This document shows positions 60,603 to 64,000 of a stretch of 64,000 bases of DNA, one piece after another. The position numbers and the translations under genes were made by a program. The notes below the pieces were generated by a model, which searched no databases, was not told where the DNA came from, and saw only the letters and a program-made list of their open reading frames with translations. This DNA comes from Parapedobacter defluvii (GTDB taxonomy: Bacteria; Bacteroidota; Bacteroidia; Sphingobacteriales; Sphingobacteriaceae): assembly GCF_014642075.1 (NCBI RefSeq), contig NZ_BMIK01000004.1, positions 62,001-126,000 on the forward strand, read 5' to 3'. Each line of letters begins with the position of its first letter. Position 1 is the stretch's first letter.

Positions 60603-61325
60603 TTAGCGGAAAACCTCTTCAAGCACTTCGTGCGAGTGGATTTCACCTAGATGATCGATATGCAGGCGATAGAAATCAAGTATTTTCCCAAGCAGGATGC
60701 GTCGTTCGGACGAAGGGATGTGCATGGATGTCAATTCTTCGAATGAGCAGGTAAGCAGGCGGGCAAAGGAAGCCGTTTGGGGGTGTTGCAGGACCCAGGC
60801 ATGTGCAGGCAAAGTATGGCAGAAAATGCCATCTTTTAAGTCAAAAAAAGGTTCGCCCGATTTGGGCAAGGTAGGGCTGAATCCAAGGTAGCGGGAAAGT
60901 TTAATCAGAAAAAAAAGGTGGAAATTGGGCGCCGGTTTTTCCACCGTGTCCCACCAGGAAATCGCATTGAAGAGGTAATCAAACAGGGGTTCATCTGCCG
61001 ATTGTTGACGCAGGCTCTTATAGAGTACCTCATTGAGGAAAAGTGCAACGGTACGTTTGATGATATCATGAGGGATACTTTGCAGGGGTGGCATCTGCCG
61101 GGCATCGGAAATGCGCTGCAGCGATGCGTTTTCACGATGGTAGACCACCATATCCAGTAGGTGCAGGGGTTGCAGCAGGCTTGTCCCGATTTTTGCTTTC
61201 GGTTTTCGGGCTCCGTTTACCAAATAGGCCTGCAGGCCAAATTTCTCCGTGAATACCTGGACCACCAGGCTGCTCTCCGAATATTTGGTGGTTTTCAAAA
61301 CAATGCCGCGTGTTTTATGCTGCAT
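60603..61325 (-). CDS. recO: DNA repair protein RecO
   Basis: 240 residues. N-terminal OB-fold (TRGIVLKTTKYSESSLVVQVFTEKFGLQAYLVNGARKPKA) and helical C-terminal region. RecO loads RecA with RecR. The four-Cys zinc site of many RecO proteins is not visible. Lies 1 base after the dgkA-like stop on the same strand. Confidence 0.9.
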   Translation of the reverse strand: MQHKTRGIVLKTTKYSESSLVVQVFTEKFGLQAYLVNGARKPKAKIGTSLLQPLHLLDMVVYHRENASLQRISDARQMPPLQSIPHDIIKRTVALFLNEVLYKSLRQQSADEPLFDYLFNAISWWDTVEKPAPNFHLFFLIKLSRYLGFSPTLPKSGEPFFDLKDGIFCHTLPAHAWVLQHPQTASFARLLTCSFEELTSMHIPSSERRILLGKILDFYRLHIDHLGEIHSHEVLEEVFR

Positions 61326-61326
61326 A

Positions 61327-61692
61327 CTAGTCGAAAAAAAAGTGACCCAATTTCGGTAGAAAGATTGATGCTCCGACGATCAATGCAAAAATAGCGCCGA
61401 TCAGCACTGCTCCTGCGGCAGCATCCTTCGCTTTTTTGGCGAAGGGATGGGAAGCCGGAGACAGCAGGTCGACCACGGCCTCAATTGCGGTGTTCAACAG
61501 CTCAAGTGCAAATACCAGGGCGATACAGAATGTGATCCAAAGCCAGTCTGATGTGGACAAATGGATCCAACTACCGGCCGCGACGGCAACAACGGCACAA
61601 ATGAGATGGATTTTGAAATTCCGTTCGGTACGGGCAGTTTCCAAAATTCCCCTCATCGCATGGATAAATGGGTTCTGACGATGTTTATTCAT
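61327..61692 (-). CDS. DgkA-family lipid kinase
   Basis: 121 residues from ATG 61692. Three membrane segments. ALELLNTAIEAVVDLLSP is the active-site block (Glu, Asn, Glu, Asp) and HPFAKKAKDAAAGAVLIGAIFALIVG the second. Gram-positive members phosphorylate undecaprenol and proteobacterial ones diacylglycerol; which applies here is not clear. It overlaps the upstream small membrane protein gene by 8 bases. Confidence 0.9.
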   Translation of the reverse strand: MNKHRQNPFIHAMRGILETARTERNFKIHLICAVVAVAAGSWIHLSTSDWLWITFCIALVFALELLNTAIEAVVDLLSPASHPFAKKAKDAAAGAVLIGAIFALIVGASIFLPKLGHFFFD

Positions 61693-61915
61693 TGTTTTGC
61701 TGTCGCTCCTTGCGTTCATCGAGGATGCTCCGGCGTTCGATTTTCCGGATGAGCCCGTACAGGATGGTTAAAAACCCGATCCCGAACACGATGACTCCCG
61801 ACACCAACACCCATTTATAGACCGATAATTCCCTTCCCATGAGAAATAGTCCCAACATGCACAATGCTATGCCCAATAAAGCACCCAAAATTCCTCTTTG
61901 AAGATATTTATTCAT
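61685..61915 (-). CDS. Small two-segment membrane protein
   Basis: 76 residues. Two membrane helices (about 8-26 and 35-57) and a highly charged tail RKIERRSILDERKERQQNNE. No known domain recognised. First gene of the set with dgkA-like and recO. Confidence 0.6.
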   Translation of the reverse strand: MNKYLQRGILGALLGIALCMLGLFLMGRELSVYKWVLVSGVIVFGIGFLTILYGLIRKIERRSILDERKERQQNNE

Positions 61916-61942
61916 TAGAAAATCATTACTCTTAGTGGTCTA

Positions 61943-61993
61943 ATGAAACCCGCATTTCATCGCCTTTGAAGACGCTGACATGACAGGTTTCAT
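61943..61993. repeat. REP-like imperfect palindrome, copy 2
   Basis: Perfect outer arms ATGAAACC (left) and GGTTTCAT (right) with CATCGCCTTTGAAGACGCTGACATG between. Same pattern as 37070-37122. Confidence 0.65.
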
Positions 61994-62094
61994 GCTCTTT
62001 AATTGAAGACGTACCTTACAAAGATAGGGCTTTTATCCGTTGATGTAATTACATAGGGAATGCTTATCTTTATCCTTTTATTTATTTTGGTACC

Positions 62095-63147
62095 ATGCCC
62101 CAGATGACTTTACGGGATATTGCCTATGCATTGGGTTTGTCTGTTTCGACGGTATCCAAAGCGCTGCGCGACAGTTACGAGATCAGCAAGGACACCAAGG
62201 AAAGGGTGATCGCTTATGCCCGGACTAACCATTACTTGCCGAACCGGATGGCCAAAAGCCTCAAAGAAGGCAAGAGCGGCTCCATTGGTGTGGTGGTCTG
62301 CTCCATTGACAACAGCTTTGTGTCCCGGATGCTGGATGGCATTGACGGTGTCTGTGCGCAAGCGGGATATGACATCGTGATCATGCAGAGCAAAGAGTCG
62401 TTGGTACAGGAAAAATCATGTCTTAAACAGTTGGAGGCGCGGGGGGTAGAAGGCATTCTGATCTCACCTTCTGCGGAGACCATCGGCTTTGAACACCTGT
62501 TGGCGCTGAGGGAGACGGGGATGCCCATAGTCTTGTTTGACCGGATCAGTGAACGGTTTGAATCGGATCAGGTTGGCATTGATAATTATCACGCGGCATT
62601 TCAGGCAACGGAACACCTGCTTGCCAACCGGTATCGACGTATTGCTATGCTCAATATCGGGTTGGATATTCCTTTTGCACGGCTGCGGAGTGCAGGCTAT
62701 CTAGACGCGCTGAAAAAAAAACACCTGACTTACGGGAAGCAGCTTATACGTCCGTGCTGGCCGGATACGGGCGAAACGCTGAAAGACCGTGTAAGAGCAA
62801 GCATCCAATCCCTTTTTGAGCTGGCAGAACCCCCGGACGCACTTTTTACGGCAACCGACCAGCTTTCCACCCTTAGTCTCAGCGTGCTGCATGAAATGGG
62901 ACACCGTATTCCCGAGGATATCGCGCTGATAGGTTTCAGTAATACCGAATTAGCAGATGTACTCACCCCTCCCCTTTCCACCATCTATCAGCCGGCACTT
63001 GAAATCGGTCGGCTGGCCGCTGAGAAATTGATCGGATTGATTTCCGGCAGGGGCTTATCTGAAGAATATGAGACGGTTATTTTACCGGCTCAATTACATA
63101 TACGGGATTCGAGCAGGCCGGGGGTTAAGGTGCAAGTAAACGGATGA
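62095..63147 (+). CDS. LacI-family transcriptional regulator
   Basis: 350 residues. Helix-turn-helix TLRDIAYALGLSVSTVSKALRDS at residues 4-26 with hinge YLPNRMAKSLKEGKSG. The ligand-binding domain (about 60-340) has GSIGVVVCSIDNSFVSRMLDGID, GIPILISPSAE-type and DQLSTLSLSVLHEMGHRIPEDIALIGFSNTE blocks. Controls probably a carbohydrate locus, but no sugar genes are adjacent. Its 3' end overlaps the convergent coaBC by 23 bases. Confidence 0.93.
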   Translation: MPQMTLRDIAYALGLSVSTVSKALRDSYEISKDTKERVIAYARTNHYLPNRMAKSLKEGKSGSIGVVVCSIDNSFVSRMLDGIDGVCAQAGYDIVIMQSKESLVQEKSCLKQLEARGVEGILISPSAETIGFEHLLALRETGMPIVLFDRISERFESDQVGIDNYHAAFQATEHLLANRYRRIAMLNIGLDIPFARLRSAGYLDALKKKHLTYGKQLIRPCWPDTGETLKDRVRASIQSLFELAEPPDALFTATDQLSTLSLSVLHEMGHRIPEDIALIGFSNTELADVLTPPLSTIYQPALEIGRLAAEKLIGLISGRGLSEEYETVILPAQLHIRDSSRPGVKVQVNG

Positions 63148-64000
63148 CACGGGAACAGATATCTTTGGCGACTTCCTCTTTTGACTTCAGTCCAAAGACT
63201 TCTTTATCTCCGTTTTTGCCGATGATTGTCACCTTATTCGTGTCGCCCGCAAAGCCGGCACCTTCATCGCGCATGGAGTTGAGCACAATGAAATCGAGAT
63301 TTTTCCGATGAAGCTTGTCCTGGGCATTTGTTTCTTCATCCTGCGTTTCCAATGCAAAACCAACCAGGATCTGGTCGTTACGTTTTGATTTTCCAAGGGT
63401 TGCCAGGATATCCGTGGTTTTGACCAATTCGAGGGTCAGGTGTGAATCGGCTTTTTTTATTTTTTGGTCTGCCACGGCTTTGGGTGTATAGTCGGCTACA
63501 GCCGCGCTCATGACGGTGATATCAGACAGCGGGAAATGAGATTGGCATGCGGCCAGCATCTCGGCTGCGGAAGTTACCCGCACCACATTTACTCCGGCAG
63601 GAGGCACCAAACCCGAAGGCCCACTTACCAGGGTTACTTCGGCTCCCAGCAGCAGCAGTTGAGAAGCGATCGCATATCCCATTTTTCCGCTGGAATGATT
63701 ACCGATGTACCGTACGGGATCAATGGCTTCATAGGTGGGGCCTGCGGAAACCAATGCTTTTTTGCCGGCCAGGGGCCGGTCCTTTCCGAAGTGATGGTCT
63801 AGGGCGGCGAGGATTTCCTCCGGCTCCGCAAGCCGCCCTTCTCCACTCAGGCCACTCGCCAGGGCACCCCTTCCCGGCGGGATGAGGTAGTTTCCAAACG
63901 ATTTAAGTTTGCCGATATTCGATTGGGTGCTGCCATGAGCCCACATATCCAAATCCATAGCCGGAGCAAGGAAGACGGCGCTTTTGGCAGATAGGTAGAT
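63125..64000 (-). CDS. coaBC: Phosphopantothenoylcysteine synthetase/decarboxylase, 3' part
   Basis: The frame is open to the window edge, so the N-terminal part is missing. It contains the end of the CoaC decarboxylase domain (FLAPAMDLDMWAH) and the full CoaB ligase domain: KKALVSAGPTYEAIDPVRYIGNHSSGKMGYAIA, SAAVADYTPK and the Lys/Asn-rich NDQILVGFALETQ ... LDFIVLNSM. Two consecutive steps of coenzyme A synthesis. Overlaps the LacI gene tail to tail. Confidence 0.95.
   Translation of the reverse strand: MYLSAKSAVFLAPAMDLDMWAHGSTQSNIGKLKSFGNYLIPPGRGALASGLSGEGRLAEPEEILAALDHHFGKDRPLAGKKALVSAGPTYEAIDPVRYIGNHSSGKMGYAIASQLLLLGAEVTLVSGPSGLVPPAGVNVVRVTSAAEMLAACQSHFPLSDITVMSAAVADYTPKAVADQKIKKADSHLTLELVKTTDILATLGKSKRNDQILVGFALETQDEETNAQDKLHRKNLDFIVLNSMRDEGAGFAGDTNKVTIIGKNGDKEVFGLKSKEEVAKDICSRVIRLLAP

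Noticed and set aside
1-64000. CRISPR arrays, insertion sequences, prophage, rRNA and tRNA genes
   Set aside because: I looked for spaced direct repeats, transposase or integrase motifs, conserved rRNA text and T-loop patterns, and found none that hold; the repeat blocks present are short tandem or palindromic elements without spacers.

Overview
The window is a chromosomal segment of a Bacteroidota bacterium, most likely a member of the Sphingobacteriaceae with mid-range GC (a Parapedobacter/Olivibacter-like lineage is a guess). The signs are an LpxC-FabZ fusion followed by lpxA, a PorP/SprF-type protein of the type IX secretion system (T9SS), a CHU_C-type T9SS sorting domain, DUF6266 and DUF4112 proteins, and repeated Bacteroidota-type promoter elements (-7 box TAnnTTTG). 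I found no rRNA, tRNA, CRISPR array, prophage or insertion sequence. Almost everything is ordinary core genome.

Layout. 1-2.4 kb: lipid A genes lpxC-fabZ and lpxA, plus an orphan ABC ATPase. 2.4-8.7 kb: efp, a 5-formyl-THF cyclo-ligase, a SerB-SerA-ACT fusion with a reductase, a degenerate arginase-fold protein, and rmuC. 9.0-10.6 kb: remains of a T9SS cargo gene next to an intact porP/sprF-like gene. 10.6-19.7 kb (minus): fabF and a metal-efflux module, read in transcription order as response regulator, histidine kinase, tatA-like, outer-membrane channel, adaptor and RND pump. 19.8-26.3 kb: MutS-like ATPase, a lipoprotein with a phosphoesterase, an rRNA methyltransferase and PhoH. 26.3-27.0 kb: a gene-free stretch with DnaA-box-like sites. 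27-42.7 kb (mostly minus): endonuclease-fold membrane protein, two rhomboids, mutL, uvrA, zinc-ribbon coiled coil, Nif3, GNAT, hydrolase, FAD hydroxylase, RsmI-like methylase, apaG and two DUF6266 genes. 43-51.3 kb: NAD(P)-binding protein, ABC-F ATPase, two parS-like palindromes, mnmG, an Ig-like lipoprotein, gamma carbonic anhydrase and nadB. 51.3-51.7 kb: an AT-rich divergent gap. 51.7-64 kb: nadA, thiL, a TPR protein, a toxin-antitoxin pair, acnA, csp, a permease, a pterin dehydratase, recO, dgkA, a LacI regulator and partial coaBC.

The most interesting reading is that the window spans or lies beside the replication origin. Two parS-type palindromes sit just upstream of mnmG. Several DnaA-box-like 9-mers lie in and beside the AT-rich nadB-nadA gap. 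The plus strand tends to be C-rich to the left and G-rich to the right of about 50 kb in the short samples I counted by hand. Genes between 10.6 and 42.7 kb run almost entirely leftward, away from that point. Other notable points are an 11-base G tract inside the efflux channel gene, the broken T9SS cargo gene, -7 boxes that end 4-10 bases before start codons at many genes (leaderless-mRNA candidates), and short repeats that run into the stop codons of neighbouring genes.
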